From contig JARKQH010000403.1 in NCBI GenBank assembly GCA_029974925.1, positions 1 to 58,320 of the forward strand: a stretch of 58,320 nucleotides of DNA, given 5' to 3'. A program made the position numbers and the translations under genes. Position 1 is the first letter of the stretch; each line of letters starts with the position of its first letter. This document shows positions 35,420-45,537 of this stretch, piece by piece. This DNA is from Verrucomicrobiota bacterium (GTDB lineage Bacteria > Verrucomicrobiota > Verrucomicrobiia > Limisphaerales > UBA8199). A model generated the notes under the pieces. It did no database searches. It was not told where the DNA came from and worked only from the letters and a program-made list of their open reading frames with translations.

Positions 35420-37210
35420 TTACAGCCTTCCCTGCGCCCAGAGCATGAGGCCCGCAAGCAGCTTCGCCCCGGAGGTGTCAATAATTGCATCCTCCGCCAT
35501 GAGTGGCTGAGTGGGTGGGGGAACCAGACGCGCCAGAACGTCCAGGTTGAAAAGCGGTTCCAGAAGTTTGCGCCCCGGCTCCGCCTGTTGGCGAATGGCT
35601 CTCCAACCCGGACCATTGAAATCCAGCACCCGGTAGTAAAACCGCCGTTCACGCTGCCTTCGTGGCAGCCAATGTTGCAGGGTGGAATGCAGACTCAGCA
35701 GGCGCTGCTTCCCCCAAGACGGGCGAAGCGGGATTAACGGCCGAATGTCGTACGCATTCCGGTCCAACGGCAGGCGCGCAAGGTCGGGAAAGCGGGTGAT
35801 GACCAGGTGCTCCTGCAACCGGCGGCGGAGCATTGAACCCAGCGGTATGCCGCTCATGACCTCGAGCACTTTGCGGTCGGTGGTGGGCAGAACCGGCCAG
35901 CCCCATAGTCCGTGCAGCCCCAGCACGGGCGAAGTGTGGAACCGGTGGCGGTGCAGGATGGTGTACGCCCAAGCCTTTTGGAAATCCTCGCCACCACAGG
36001 CCTCGAAATCCTGGCGCATCCGCTCGATCGAGCGGTCAATCGCGTCCGAGAACCTCTCCGGACGCAGCAGTTGTCGCAACACCGGCGCGGGAATGCCCCA
36101 GCGGTTGTCCCGCGCGAACAGATGCTCGAAGCGTACGCGCCCCTCGGGATCCGTCTGAGATTGCTGAACCACGATGCCGCCGCCGATTACGATATCCATC
36201 GCCTGGCCGGAGGTAAAACCCCCGGATGCCGGGGGAGTCTGCCGTTGCTGCCAGCAGAATACGGCATTGAAGCCGTTGGCCAGGCTGCGCCACTGGACCT
36301 CTCGCTGCGCAAACTCGGGGTAGCTTGCCTCGTCCACCGGCTGGGTTTCGTGCTCGAGTCTCAGGGCCTTGACCACCTTCCGGGCACAGTGCATTTCCAG
36401 ATCGCCCGAGTCGCCCCACGTGATGGCCTTGGGGCGCAGGCAACGCTGGCGCAGGAAGCCCCCCAGCATCCGCGAGTCCAGCCCGCCTGAGAACAGCATC
36501 TCGTAGCGCGGTCCCCCCGGCATGTGCCGCGCAATGGCTTGGTCCAGGCTGGAGGCTGCCAGCTCGGCATGGGCTTCGAAGTCCAGGCCGAAATAGCGGT
36601 CCGAAACCGGAATGCGATACTGAGCCTGCTCCCGGGCTTCGCCTCCTTCCCAAATCAGCAGGTTGCCAGCTCCCAGCCGCCGCGCCCCGGCCCAGAGCGT
36701 CCGGCCGTCGAGCAAGTAATTCGCTGTGAGAAGGCCGGCCAGGCCCTCAAGGTCCAACCGCCCGCACCACCCCGCATGGCAACGAAACAATTCAGGACTG
36801 GACGCCACAAGCAGAGCCCCGCCCACGCGGTAATAATAAACCGGGAACCGGCCCAGAATATCGGCTCCCACCAACAGCCGCCCCGGGCGGCGCCAGACCA
36901 GCGCGCCGTAAAGCCCGTCAAAAGGGGCGGGAATTGCGCCGGGCGCGGCTGCCCACGCCTGGGCCACCTCGCGCGCCGAAAGACTCCGCGGCGCGCCATC
37001 CAGCGCCTGGCCAAACAGCAGCGCCACCGTATCGGACGCTTGCCAACAGTTGGCCGGTCTTCCCCACGGGGAGGCCCAGACGGCTGCAACGTCCGACGTA
37101 TCGAATGAAGCAATGGGAAGCCCCAATTCTTCGAGCTGTCGCCCCGCGCGGGCCACACAATGCGCGCGGGCCTTGGGACTTTCGTCCACCACCGCGAGAA
37201 AGTGGCTCAT
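35420..37210 (-). CDS. asparagine-synthetase-like (lasso-cyclase-like) ATP-dependent ligase
   Basis: A 596-residue protein with an N-terminal Ntn-hydrolase-like domain and a C-terminal PP-loop ATP-pyrophosphatase domain (EMLFSGGLDSRMLGG, the SGGLDS loop at about residue 241). The N-terminus is MSHFLAVVDES: the catalytic Cys2 of glutamine-dependent AsnB is absent, so it is unlikely to hydrolyse glutamine. Loss of that Cys is common in lasso-peptide cyclases and other amide-forming homologues that adenylate a carboxylate and attack with a different amine. The start overlaps the stop of a small upstream ORF (ATGA). Real substrate unknown; surface-polysaccharide amidation is the main alternative to peptide cyclisation. 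Confidence 0.8.
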   Translation of the reverse strand: MSHFLAVVDESPKARAHCVARAGRQLEELGLPIASFDTSDVAAVWASPWGRPANCWQASDTVALLFGQALDGAPRSLSAREVAQAWAAAPGAIPAPFDGLYGALVWRRPGRLLVGADILGRFPVYYYRVGGALLVASSPELFRCHAGWCGRLDLEGLAGLLTANYLLDGRTLWAGARRLGAGNLLIWEGGEAREQAQYRIPVSDRYFGLDFEAHAELAASSLDQAIARHMPGGPRYEMLFSGGLDSRMLGGFLRQRCLRPKAITWGDSGDLEMHCARKVVKALRLEHETQPVDEASYPEFAQREVQWRSLANGFNAVFCWQQRQTPPASGGFTSGQAMDIVIGGGIVVQQSQTDPEGRVRFEHLFARDNRWGIPAPVLRQLLRPERFSDAIDRSIERMRQDFEACGGEDFQKAWAYTILHRHRFHTSPVLGLHGLWGWPVLPTTDRKVLEVMSGIPLGSMLRRRLQEHLVITRFPDLARLPLDRNAYDIRPLIPLRPSWGKQRLLSLHSTLQHWLPRRQRERRFYYRVLDFNGPGWRAIRQQAEPGRKLLEPLFNLDVLARLVPPPTQPLMAEDAIIDTSGAKLLAGLMLWAQGRL

Positions 37211-37356
37211 GAAAACAGCGGGGCGATTGTGCTGGAAACCGTCGGGTTCTTTCCATCCGGTGGCAACAGAGCCGCCCCCGTGATCACCTGGGGAAATTGG
37301 GGCAGGGGTGGCATGCGGTCCTGCCGGCGGGGTGGAAGGACGAATGCGGGTTTCAT
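37207..37356 (-). CDS. small ORF coupled to the asparagine-synthetase-like gene; possible peptide precursor
   Basis: A 49-residue frame, Pro-rich and Cys-free, ending in STIAPLFS; its TGA overlaps the ATG of the downstream ligase gene. The ATG at 37356 has GAAGGG about 13 nt upstream, a weak ribosome site; in-frame ATGs at 37392, 37437 and 37467 are alternatives (61, 76 and 86 residues). Residues 26-34 read TGAALLPPD: a Thr two places before Ala28 and an Asp at position 7 from Ala28 (or position 8 from Gly27) would fit the geometry of a lasso-peptide core. The usual YxxP leader motif is only hinted at (FVLP), and no leader protease or RRE gene is in view. It could instead be a leader for translation coupling, or not expressed. 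Confidence 0.35.
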   Translation of the reverse strand: MKPAFVLPPRRQDRMPPLPQFPQVITGAALLPPDGKNPTVSSTIAPLFS

Positions 37357-37607
37357 TGTTTCGGGTTTGCCCTTCGGTTTGGTTGGCGGCATGGCGGGGA
37401 TTGTGCCGTGGCGGGGCAGGGCGTCAAGGCGGTGCATCCTGGCCGGGGGACGGGGACGCTGGTTCATAAATATAAGAATGTCGAATGGTGAGTATTAACA
37501 GGCCAAAATTCGTGTTCCCAAGCATAACCCCCACTTGCACCCTCCATTGCCAGAGGTTATGAATCTCCGCGAACAAAAACCAGATGAAGTCCGGCGAATG
37601 TTGTCTT

Positions 37608-37628
37608 GGTCAAGCGGTCAATGGTCAA
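37608..37628. promoter_or_regulatory. three direct GGTCAA repeats upstream of the act operon
   Basis: GGTCAA occurs at 37608-37613, 37616-37621 and 37623-37628, with centre spacings of 8 and 7 bp. They end 22 bp upstream of the likely -35 box, a position typical for an activator site. Binding protein unknown. Confidence 0.35.
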
Positions 37629-37649
37629 AACTTGTCATGGATAAAACAA

Positions 37650-37679
37650 TTGACGTTTAGGGCAAAAGCGCAATATTCA
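37650..37679 (+). promoter_or_regulatory. candidate sigma-70-type promoter of the act operon
   Basis: TTGACG (37650-37655) followed after 17-18 nt by ATATTC/TATTCA (37673-37679). It would start transcription near 37687, about 94 nt before actA. Confidence 0.3.
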
Positions 37680-37780
37680 CAAATCCTGTATGTGGTGTAA
37701 GGCGCAATCTGATGGCGGCCGATCCTTGCGGGTTGATCCACTGCGAACCGCCGGGGATTGGACCTGACCCTTTTGACACA

Positions 37781-38434
37781 ATGTCTGCGATTTTTCCAAA
37801 ATGGACGAATCGGTTGCCCCTGATGGTGCTGACGGGTGGCTTGCTGGTGGGGGGGGCCTTGGTGGCCGGGGCGTGGTATTACCTGACCCCCAAGTACTCG
37901 CGCGTGGGTTACAAGCCCATTCAGCCGGTGGCCTTTTCGCACAACACGCACGTGAATCAGTTGGGCATGGACTGCCGGTATTGCCACAACGCTGTCGAGC
38001 AGTCGTGGTATTCGAACCTTCCGGACAGTGCCAAGTGCATGAACTGTCACAACCAGGTATTGAAGGATGATCCGCGCCTGGCCCTGGTGCGGGAGAGCGC
38101 GGCGACCGGACAGCCGATTCCGTGGGTGCAAATCCATCGCGTGCCGGATTACGTCTATTTCAACCATTCGGTTCACGTCACGCGGGGCATTAGCTGCGTG
38201 GAATGCCACGGGCAGATTGACCGAATGGAAGAGGTTTACCACGCGCAGCCCTTGAGCATGACTTTTTGTCTGGATTGCCATCGGCATCCGGAGTTGAAGC
38301 TGCGTCCGTTGGACAAGATTACTGACATGAATTGGCAGCCGGAATCCCCCTTGCAACAGCGTGAGTTTGGACAGCGCGCCATAAAGAATTGGAAAGTCGA
38401 ATCGCTGGAAAACTGCTCCGCATGCCACCGATGA
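37781..38434 (+). CDS. actA: alternative complex III subunit ActA, pentahaem cytochrome c
   Basis: A 217-residue protein with one N-terminal membrane helix (LPLMVLTGGLLVGGALVAGA) and five CxxCH haem sites: CRYCH, CMNCH, CVECH, CLDCH and CSACH. This matches the pentahaem ActA of alternative complex III, which passes electrons from the Fe-S subunit ActB to mono-haem partners on the periplasmic face. The ATG at 37781 is chosen because the membrane anchor follows; the open frame extends upstream. Its stop overlaps the actB start (ATGA). Confidence 0.95.
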   Translation: MSAIFPKWTNRLPLMVLTGGLLVGGALVAGAWYYLTPKYSRVGYKPIQPVAFSHNTHVNQLGMDCRYCHNAVEQSWYSNLPDSAKCMNCHNQVLKDDPRLALVRESAATGQPIPWVQIHRVPDYVYFNHSVHVTRGISCVECHGQIDRMEEVYHAQPLSMTFCLDCHRHPELKLRPLDKITDMNWQPESPLQQREFGQRAIKNWKVESLENCSACHR

Positions 38435-41400
38435 ACCCTCTGCCCTCCGCTTCCCCGCCTCCGGAATCCGGCCGCGCTTATTGGCGGAGCCTGGATGAAC
38501 TGTCCGACACGCCCGAGTTCCGCCAATGGCTCGAGCGGGAATTTCCCGAGGGGGCCAGCGAGTGGTTTGACCCGGTGTCGCGGCGGCACTTCGTGCGGAT
38601 CATGTCGGCGTCGTTTCTCCTGGCGGGTTTGGGCCTGGCGGGGACCGGGTGCCGGCGGCCCGAGCAAAAGATTCTCCCGTTCAGCAAAATGCCGGAGAAT
38701 TACACCCACGGAGTGCCGCAGTATTACGCCACCTCGATGCCGGCGCGGGGCGGCTCGTTACCCCTGGTGGTCAAATCGCACGACGGCCGCCCAACGAAGA
38801 TCGAAGGCAATGCCTTGCATCCCGATAGCAACGGCGGCACCGACCGTTTCGCCCAAGCCTCGATCCTGAACCTTTATGATCCCGACCGCGCGACGCGTTT
38901 CCTGAAGGACGGAATCGCGACCACGCCCGAGGCGGCGCTGGATTTTCTTGCCACGCTCTCCCGGCAGCTCCAGACCGGCGGAGGCCGGAAGCTGGCCTTG
39001 CTGGTCGAACGCAATTCTTCTCCTTCCCGGGAGCGGCTGCTTAGCCTGCTAACCGAAAAGCTGGGGGCGCGGGTCTTTTTGTATGAGCCGGTGCAGACCG
39101 CGGCGGATCAATTGGCGGCGCAGCAGGCCTTCGGCCGGGCGGTAAAACCCATTCCGCATTACGACCGGGCCCGGACGATCCTCTCGCTGGACTGCGATTT
39201 TCTGGGGTCTGAGGACGGCGTGCACAACCATATCCGGCGCTTTGCGCAGGGGCGGAAGATCGAGAAGCCAGACGACTCACTCAACCGGCTGTATGCGGTG
39301 GAGAGCCTGCTCACTTTAACCGGGGCCAACGCGGATCACCGGTTGCGGGTGCCGAGCAGCGGGGTGGCGCTGGTGGCCGCCGCCATTGCCGCCCACATCC
39401 TGCGGGGGGACTCCCGGCCTCAAGGATTGGATCAGATCGCCCCGCCACCCGGCGTGGACCCGAGGTGGATTTTGGAATGCGCCAAGGATCTTTTGCAGCA
39501 CCAGGGTCAGAGCCTCGTGGTTGCCGGCCACCGCCAGCCTCGCGTGGTTCATTTGCTGGCCTATGCCATGAATGTGGCCCTCGGCAACGTCGGCAAGACG
39601 CTGGTCCTGAATGAAGCGCCGCCGTTGCGGGAACAGAACCTTCCGGAACTGGCTCGCGCTCTTCATGCCGGCGAGGTCGAAACGCTGGTAATCCTCGGCT
39701 GCAACCCGGTGGCGACCGCGCCGGCGGATTTGGACTGGGCCAGTGCGCAAAAGCGGGCGCGGACGGTGGTGCGGCTGGCATATTACGAGGACGAAACCGC
39801 CCCCCTCTGCACGTGGCACCTGCCGGCAGCTCATTTCCTGGAGTCCTGGGGGGATGGTTTGGCTCAGGACGGCAGCCTCGTTCCGGTTCAACCGCTGATT
39901 GCCCCGCTGTTTGGCGGGTTGACCGAGCTGGAGGTGTTGGCCCGGATTGCGGGTTATCCCACCTCCAGCCCCTACGAAGTGGTTCGCGAGACCTTTGCCG
40001 GGTTCGTTAAAGGGGCGAACTTCGAGGAGGCGTGGAAGAAATTTCTCCATGACGGTTTCCTGGCCGGGTCGGCGGCCCGGCCGGTCGCGGCCACGTACAA
40101 TCCAGCGCCGCTGTCGCAGGCGCTGCCGAGCCTCCAACCCGCGTTGCCGTCCAAAGACCGGCTCGAGGTGGTCTTTCATCTGGATTACAGCGTGGACGAC
40201 GGCCGTTACAACAACAACGGCTGGCTGCAGGAAATGCCGGACCCGATCACCAAAATGACCTGGGACAACGCGGTCCTCATCAGCCGCAAAACCGCCCAGG
40301 AGCTCGGGGTGAAGAACCACGAGATGGTGGAAATCGCCCTGGGGGGCCGCGTCACGCGCGGCCCGATCTGGATTCAACCGGGCATGGCCGACTACTCGCT
40401 CGGGCTGGCGCTGGGCTATGGCCGGACCCGTACCGGGCGCGTGGGGCACAAAACAGGTTTTGATGTCTATCCGCTGCGGACCACCGGAGCCGAACATTTC
40501 GCCGTTGGGGCCAGCCTCAAGCCCCTGGGCACGACCTATCCGCTCTCGTGCACCCAGGACCATTGGTCCATGGAAGGTCGGCCGATTGTGCGCGAGGCCA
40601 ATTTGAGCCAATATCGGGAGCATCCGGACTTTGCCACGCGGATGAACGCCGAGGAACCTCCGGTCAACCAGCCCCTCTATCCAAACCCGTTGGACAAGTT
40701 GAAACCCAGTGCGCTGCATCAGTGGGGCATGGCCATTGATCTGAACCGGTGCGTGGGCTGTTCCGCGTGCATCATGGCATGCCAGAGCGAGAACAATGTT
40801 CCCATCGTGGGCAAGGAGCAGGTCCGCCGGGGGCGCGAGATGCACTGGATTCGGATTGACCGCTACTACGCCGGCAATCCCGCGCAACGGCAGTACACGG
40901 ACAGCTACAAACGCGAGCAGCAGCAGCAGTTCGAGGCCTGGGTGGATGACCCGCAGGTGGTGACGCAGCCCATGCTCTGCCAGCATTGCGAGGCGGCGCC
41001 ATGCGAGAACGTCTGCCCCGTCAACGCCACGGTACATGATCACGAGGGCCTTAATGTGATGGTGTACAACCGCTGCGTCGGCACCCGGTATTGTTCGAAC
41101 AACTGTCCTTACAAGGTGCGCCGCTTCAACTACTTTGATTACAACAAACGGCCCATCACCGCGCTGTATCTCGGGCCTTTTGGACGGCGCAAGGACGATG
41201 AATGGGACCTGCTGAAGATGGTCAAGAACCCCGACGTCACCGTGCGCATGCGCGGGGTGATGGAAAAATGCACCTTCTGCACTCAGCGAATTGAAGCGGC
41301 CAAAATCGCGCAGAAAGTCAAAGCGGGCGCGACGGGCGAGGTGGTGGTGCCGGAGGGAACCTTCACCACGGCCTGCGCCCAGGCGTGCCCCGCGGGCGCA

Positions 41401-41664
41401 ATTGTTTTTGGCAACCTGAATGACCCCAACAGCCGCGTGGCCAAACTCAAACAGCAGGACCGCAATTACAGCGTCCTGGACCTGCTGCTGACCAAGCCCA
41501 GGTTGACCTACCTGGCCCGGGTGCGGAACCCCAACCCGGCGATGCCGGACTACCAGGAAGCGCCGCTGAGTTTCGAACATTTCCGCGAAAAAATGGGTGA
41601 TCCCTTCAAGCACTCCAACACGGGCTCTGGACAGGGTCACGCGACAGGGAAAGGAGGCCACTGA
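38431..41664 (+). CDS. actB: alternative complex III subunit ActB, fused molybdopterin-like/Fe-S protein
   Basis: A 1077-residue periplasmic subunit. An extended Tat region ([14 protein letters not shown], then [19 protein letters not shown] and a lipobox-like LAGTGC) leads to a molybdopterin-oxidoreductase-like domain that lacks an N-terminal Fe-S Cys set and, in known ActB, carries no molybdenum. The last 320 residues are a ferredoxin-type domain with Cys clusters [11 protein letters not shown] (about 774), [14 protein letters not shown] (about 850), [12 protein letters not shown] (about 881), CTFC (about 947) and CAQACPAG (about 981). In characterised ActB these bind three [4Fe-4S] and one [3Fe-4S] cluster. 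Start and stop overlap actA and actC. Confidence 0.95.
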   Translation: MNPLPSASPPPESGRAYWRSLDELSDTPEFRQWLEREFPEGASEWFDPVSRRHFVRIMSASFLLAGLGLAGTGCRRPEQKILPFSKMPENYTHGVPQYYATSMPARGGSLPLVVKSHDGRPTKIEGNALHPDSNGGTDRFAQASILNLYDPDRATRFLKDGIATTPEAALDFLATLSRQLQTGGGRKLALLVERNSSPSRERLLSLLTEKLGARVFLYEPVQTAADQLAAQQAFGRAVKPIPHYDRARTILSLDCDFLGSEDGVHNHIRRFAQGRKIEKPDDSLNRLYAVESLLTLTGANADHRLRVPSSGVALVAAAIAAHILRGDSRPQGLDQIAPPPGVDPRWILECAKDLLQHQGQSLVVAGHRQPRVVHLLAYAMNVALGNVGKTLVLNEAPPLREQNLPELARALHAGEVETLVILGCNPVATAPADLDWASAQKRARTVVRLAYYEDETAPLCTWHLPAAHFLESWGDGLAQDGSLVPVQPLIAPLFGGLTELEVLARIAGYPTSSPYEVVRETFAGFVKGANFEEAWKKFLHDGFLAGSAARPVAATYNPAPLSQALPSLQPALPSKDRLEVVFHLDYSVDDGRYNNNGWLQEMPDPITKMTWDNAVLISRKTAQELGVKNHEMVEIALGGRVTRGPIWIQPGMADYSLGLALGYGRTRTGRVGHKTGFDVYPLRTTGAEHFAVGASLKPLGTTYPLSCTQDHWSMEGRPIVREANLSQYREHPDFATRMNAEEPPVNQPLYPNPLDKLKPSALHQWGMAIDLNRCVGCSACIMACQSENNVPIVGKEQVRRGREMHWIRIDRYYAGNPAQRQYTDSYKREQQQQFEAWVDDPQVVTQPMLCQHCEAAPCENVCPVNATVHDHEGLNVMVYNRCVGTRYCSNNCPYKVRRFNYFDYNKRPITALYLGPFGRRKDDEWDLLKMVKNPDVTVRMRGVMEKCTFCTQRIEAAKIAQKVKAGATGEVVVPEGTFTTACAQACPAGAIVFGNLNDPNSRVAKLKQQDRNYSVLDLLLTKPRLTYLARVRNPNPAMPDYQEAPLSFEHFREKMGDPFKHSNTGSGQGHATGKGGH

Positions 41665-43094
41665 TGGCCGCGCGAGCCACTCCCTTGACCATTCCCGAGC
41701 CCCCGGCCGAGCTGCAGCGGCCGTTGCTGGTGGACAACTACCGCAGTTTCGGCTGGATCTCCAACCGCGTTTGCTCGCTCACCGAGGGCAAGGCCCCGGT
41801 CTGGTGGTGGGTGTTGTTCATTCCGAGTGTTCTGGCGCTGGGGATGTTGCTGTTCATGCTCGGTTATCAAATTTCCACGGGCGTGGGCGTTTGGGGCAAC
41901 ATGCATCCGGTGATGTGGGGCTGGGATATCATCAATTTCGTCTGGTGGATCGGCATCGGCCATGCCGGTACTCTCATTTCGGCCATTCTCTTCCTCCTCC
42001 GCCAGCGCTGGCGCACGGCGGTGAACCGGGCGGCCGAGGCCATGACCATTTTCGCGGTCATGTGCGCGGGCATTTACCCGGCCTTGCACGTGGGGCGGGT
42101 TTGGTACGACTGGTGGCTGTTCCCGATCCCGAACTCGAACTCCATCTGGCCGCAGTTCCGGTCCCCGCTGATGTGGGACGTTTTTGCCGTTTCGACCTAT
42201 TTCACCGTCTCGGTGTTGTTTTGGTACATGGGCCTGATTCCGGACCTGGCGGTGATGCGAGACCGGGCGCGGACCAGGATTCGTCAGTTCGCTTACGGGC
42301 TGTTTGCCCTGGGATGGACCGGCTCGAACCGGCACTGGAGCAATTACGAAAAGGCCTACCTGATTCTCGCGGGGCTTTCGACCCCGCTCGTGCTTTCGGT
42401 TCACTCCATCGTGTCGCTCGACTTCGCCGTTTCACAGGTGCCCGGCTGGCATACCACCATTTTCCCGCCTTATTTCGTGGCTGGCGCGATCTTCTCCGGA
42501 TTCGGCATGGTGCTGACGCTGCTGATCCCGCTGCGGAGCATCTTCAAACTCGAGGACATCATCACCCTGCGGCACATAGACGTGATGTGCAAAGTGACCC
42601 TGGCGACCGGCTCGATTGTGGGTTACGCCTATGGCATGGAGTTTTTCATTGCGTGGTATAGCGGCAGCCCCTATGAGCGCTTCGCGTTTATCAACCGGGC
42701 GCTCGGGCCGTATTGGTGGGGGTATTGGACCATGATTGTCTGCAACGTGGTGGTGCCGCAGTTGTTCTGGTTCAAGTCCTTGAGGCGCAACCTGGTGGTG
42801 GTGTTCATCATTTCCATTCTCGTTAACATCGGGATGTGGTTCGAACGCTTTGTCATCATCGTGATCTCGCTGCATCGGGACTTTGTGCCGGCCAACTGGG
42901 GTTACTACTCGCCCTCGTGGGTGGATATCTGCACCTACGTTGGCACCTTTGGCCTGTTTTTCACCCTGTTCCTGTTATTTATCCGGTTCTTGCCCATGAT
43001 CGCGATTTCCGAAGTCAAGGGCGTCACCCCGCAGTCGGATCCGCACCATCCGCTGGGCGGCGCCAAAATCAAGGAGATGGCCCTCCATGAATAA
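41664..43094 (+). CDS. actC: alternative complex III subunit ActC, NrfD-like quinol-oxidising membrane subunit
   Basis: A 476-residue integral membrane protein of the NrfD/PsrC family with about ten helices. Segments such as [20 protein letters not shown] and [20 protein letters not shown] are typical of ActC. In the structurally known complexes this subunit holds the quinol site next to the ActB [3Fe-4S] cluster. The ATG at 41664 overlaps the actB stop (TGATG), and the stop overlaps the actD start by 8 bp. Confidence 0.95.
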   Translation: MAARATPLTIPEPPAELQRPLLVDNYRSFGWISNRVCSLTEGKAPVWWWVLFIPSVLALGMLLFMLGYQISTGVGVWGNMHPVMWGWDIINFVWWIGIGHAGTLISAILFLLRQRWRTAVNRAAEAMTIFAVMCAGIYPALHVGRVWYDWWLFPIPNSNSIWPQFRSPLMWDVFAVSTYFTVSVLFWYMGLIPDLAVMRDRARTRIRQFAYGLFALGWTGSNRHWSNYEKAYLILAGLSTPLVLSVHSIVSLDFAVSQVPGWHTTIFPPYFVAGAIFSGFGMVLTLLIPLRSIFKLEDIITLRHIDVMCKVTLATGSIVGYAYGMEFFIAWYSGSPYERFAFINRALGPYWWGYWTMIVCNVVVPQLFWFKSLRRNLVVVFIISILVNIGMWFERFVIIVISLHRDFVPANWGYYSPSWVDICTYVGTFGLFFTLFLLFIRFLPMIAISEVKGVTPQSDPHHPLGGAKIKEMALHE

Positions 43095-43626
43095 TGCGCC
43101 CAAACCCTACGGCATCATTGCCGAATTCCGCACGGCGGCGGACATTTTGCACGCCGCGGAGAAAGTGCGGGACGCCGGCTATCAGAAGTGGGATGTTTTC
43201 ACACCCTTTCCCGTGCATGGCATGGACCGCGCAATGGGACTCAAGAATTCGAAGGTGGGTTGGTTCGCGTTTCTCGGGGGGGTGGCGGGGTACACGACGG
43301 GGATGTTGATGATCTGGTTCATGAACGCCCTGGACTATCCGCTGGTGGTGGGGGGCAAGCCGATGTTCAGTCCGTTTTACGCCTTCCCCCCTTCTTATGA
43401 GCTCACGATTTTGTTCGGGGCCTTCGGCTCGCTGTTCGGGATGTTGTTCTTGAACCGCCTGCCGCGGTTGTACCATCCCCTGCTCAAGAACCGCCGCTTC
43501 GCGCTCGTGACGCATGACCGGTTCTTTCTGGTCATCGAATGCGCGGACCCGAAGTATTCGGAGGCCCAGGCTCGCAAATTGCTTGAAGAAGCCGGCAGCC
43601 GGCACATCGAAATGGTGGAGGACTGA
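43087..43626 (+). CDS. actD: alternative complex III subunit ActD (DUF3341)
   Basis: A 179-residue membrane protein of the DUF3341 family: a cytoplasmic alpha/beta start ([20 protein letters not shown], then [18 protein letters not shown]) and two helices (about 59-83 and 102-122). ActD is a structural subunit without cofactors. It has GGAG upstream inside actC and overlaps both neighbours. Confidence 0.93.
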   Translation: MNNAPKPYGIIAEFRTAADILHAAEKVRDAGYQKWDVFTPFPVHGMDRAMGLKNSKVGWFAFLGGVAGYTTGMLMIWFMNALDYPLVVGGKPMFSPFYAFPPSYELTILFGAFGSLFGMLFLNRLPRLYHPLLKNRRFALVTHDRFFLVIECADPKYSEAQARKLLEEAGSRHIEMVED

Positions 43627-44270
43627 TGCGCTACTTTTTCGCCCTCTTCGCCGTTTCCGTCGCGGCCGTGATTGCTCTGTTGGGTTTTCGCGGCAGCCAC
43701 TTCCGCAAGCCGCCGCTTTACATTTTTCCGGACATGGAATTTCAATTGAAGCTCCGCCCCCAGGCGCCCAGCGGCTTCTTCCCCAACGGCCGGACCTCGC
43801 AACTGCCGGTCCCAGGCACGATTGCGCGCGCGGTGCCGGTGCAGACGGCATCGGGGCCGGTGTTCCCCTTTGAGGATGCGCCGGTTAACACGGGCTGGGT
43901 TGTCGGAACGACCAATTTTGTCGAGCACAATCCGCTGCCGATCACTTCCGCATTACTCAAGCGCGGCCAGCAGCGATACACCATCAACTGCGCCCCTTGC
44001 CACGGCGGGCTGGCGGATGGGAACGGCATTACGCGGAAGATCGGGGCAATGGCCGTGGTTGCGAATCTGCATGACAAACGCATTGTCGAGATGCCGGATG
44101 GAGAGCTGTTCTACGTGATTACACATGGGCGCAACCTGATGGGGCCGTACGGGGCCCAGGTCTCGATCGAGGACCGGTGGGCCGTGGTTGCCTACCTGCG
44201 GGCGCTCCAACTGGCCCGGCTGGGGGAACCCGAGGATTTGCCGCCGCAACTGCGAACCTTGCTGAAATAG
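43626..44270 (+). CDS. actE: alternative complex III subunit ActE, mono-haem cytochrome c
   Basis: A 214-residue periplasmic cytochrome with an N-terminal membrane anchor/signal (YFFALFAVSVAAVIALLGF), one CxxCH site (CAPCHGG, about residue 122) and a late Met in NLMGPYGAQV as the probable sixth ligand. ActE is the usual exit cytochrome of alternative complex III toward a terminal acceptor. ATG overlaps the actD stop (TGATG). Confidence 0.93.
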   Translation: MRYFFALFAVSVAAVIALLGFRGSHFRKPPLYIFPDMEFQLKLRPQAPSGFFPNGRTSQLPVPGTIARAVPVQTASGPVFPFEDAPVNTGWVVGTTNFVEHNPLPITSALLKRGQQRYTINCAPCHGGLADGNGITRKIGAMAVVANLHDKRIVEMPDGELFYVITHGRNLMGPYGAQVSIEDRWAVVAYLRALQLARLGEPEDLPPQLRTLLK

Positions 44271-44277
44271 TGGCTCT

Positions 44278-45537
44278 ATGAAGAAGTCCATGTCCACCCC
44301 CCTGGATTTGTCGCGCTGGCGGAAGGTGCCCCTGCTGTTGACGGCGGGCGGCGGCTTGGTGGCTCTGCTGGGCTTGCTGGTCAACCGGGAGCAGTTTGCC
44401 TTTTCGTGGCTGCTGGCGTTCATGTTCTTTTTGAGCTTGAGCGCCGGGGCGTTGTTCCTGGTGATGGCCCATCATCTGTTTGATGCGGGGTGGTCGGTGC
44501 CCCTCCGCCGGTTCCTTGAGCACCTCGCAAATCTGTTCCCGTGGCTGGCGGTCCTGTTTGTGCCGATCGCGCTGCTGGCGCCGACGCTTTACCAGTGGAT
44601 GAGCCTGGATCCGCATCTGGACCATGCGTTGCACGCGAAGCAGCCCTTGTTCACGCGGCCGATGTTTTACGCGGTGGCCGCCATCTGTTTCGGCGTGTGG
44701 ATCTTCCTATCGAACCGGCTCCGTCACTGGTCGCTTGAACAGGACCGCTCCGGCGCGGCCCTGCCCACCCACCGCATGCGCTTTTATTCGTGCGTCGGAA
44801 TCTTTCTGTTTGCGATCACGTTGACGCTGGCGGCAATCATGTGGATGAAGGCGCTCCAGCATCAGTGGTTTTCAACGATGTACGGGGTGTACTATTTTGC
44901 GGGAAGTGTCTGGATGACCCTGGGGACGGCATACCTCATCACCCTGGTGCTGGACCGGCAGGGGGTGCTGACCGATACCCTGCATGATCACCAGTATTAT
45001 TTCCTGGGCTCGCTGCTGTTCGCGTTCACGGTGTTTTACGCCTACATTCATTTTTCCCAGTATTTCATCATTTGGAACGGGAACATGCCGGAGGAGACCT
45101 TCTGGTATGTGCTGCGCGAGAAGGGCACCTGGTGGTGGGTGGGAATGGTGATCATTTTCGGGCATTTTTTCCTGCCATTCCTCGCTTTATTGCGCATAGA
45201 TGTGAAGAGTATGTTTGGGTTCATGGCGCCGCTCTGCGGCTGGACCTGGCTGATGCACTACCTTGACTTGTCTTTCAACATTATGCCGGTGAAGCATCCC
45301 GACGGGTTCGTCCTGCATTGGATTGACCTCGGGTGCTGGGCATTCATGGCGGGGTTGCTGACGATGATCTTTCTGCGGGAGTACGGCAAGCATCCCCCCT
45401 ATCCCCTGAAGGACCCGCGGCTGGTGGAGGCAATGGGGTTCGCGCATCCGATTCCGACGCAGATATCCGGCGGAGAGCTGGATGAATGCGATGACACGCC
45501 GGCTGTGCATCCGGAAGTGCAGGGAGGTCGCCAATGA
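44278..45537 (+). CDS. actF: alternative complex III subunit ActF, NrfD-like membrane subunit
   Basis: A 419-residue ten-helix membrane protein paralogous to ActC. It has the His/Trp-rich conserved segments of ActF (AIMWMKALQHQWFSTMYGVY, GTWWWVGMVIIFGHFFLPF). In known complexes ActF has no cofactor and may form a proton-conducting path. An alternative start at 44290 has no clearly better ribosome site. Confidence 0.93.
   Translation: MKKSMSTPLDLSRWRKVPLLLTAGGGLVALLGLLVNREQFAFSWLLAFMFFLSLSAGALFLVMAHHLFDAGWSVPLRRFLEHLANLFPWLAVLFVPIALLAPTLYQWMSLDPHLDHALHAKQPLFTRPMFYAVAAICFGVWIFLSNRLRHWSLEQDRSGAALPTHRMRFYSCVGIFLFAITLTLAAIMWMKALQHQWFSTMYGVYYFAGSVWMTLGTAYLITLVLDRQGVLTDTLHDHQYYFLGSLLFAFTVFYAYIHFSQYFIIWNGNMPEETFWYVLREKGTWWWVGMVIIFGHFFLPFLALLRIDVKSMFGFMAPLCGWTWLMHYLDLSFNIMPVKHPDGFVLHWIDLGCWAFMAGLLTMIFLREYGKHPPYPLKDPRLVEAMGFAHPIPTQISGGELDECDDTPAVHPEVQGGRQ

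Larger units (their letters stand above)
37468..37780. other. 313-bp divergent promoter region between the small ORF and the act operon
   Basis: Clearly more AT-rich than its surroundings and without a recognisable gene. It holds three direct GGTCAA repeats at 37608, 37616 and 37623 and a possible sigma-70-type promoter at 37650, and must also drive the minus-strand small ORF and ligase. Confidence 0.6.

Noticed and set aside
35420-37467. A complete lasso-peptide cluster
   Set aside because: No leader peptidase, RRE protein or exporter is present and the leader motif is incomplete; only a tentative precursor/cyclase-like pair is reported.
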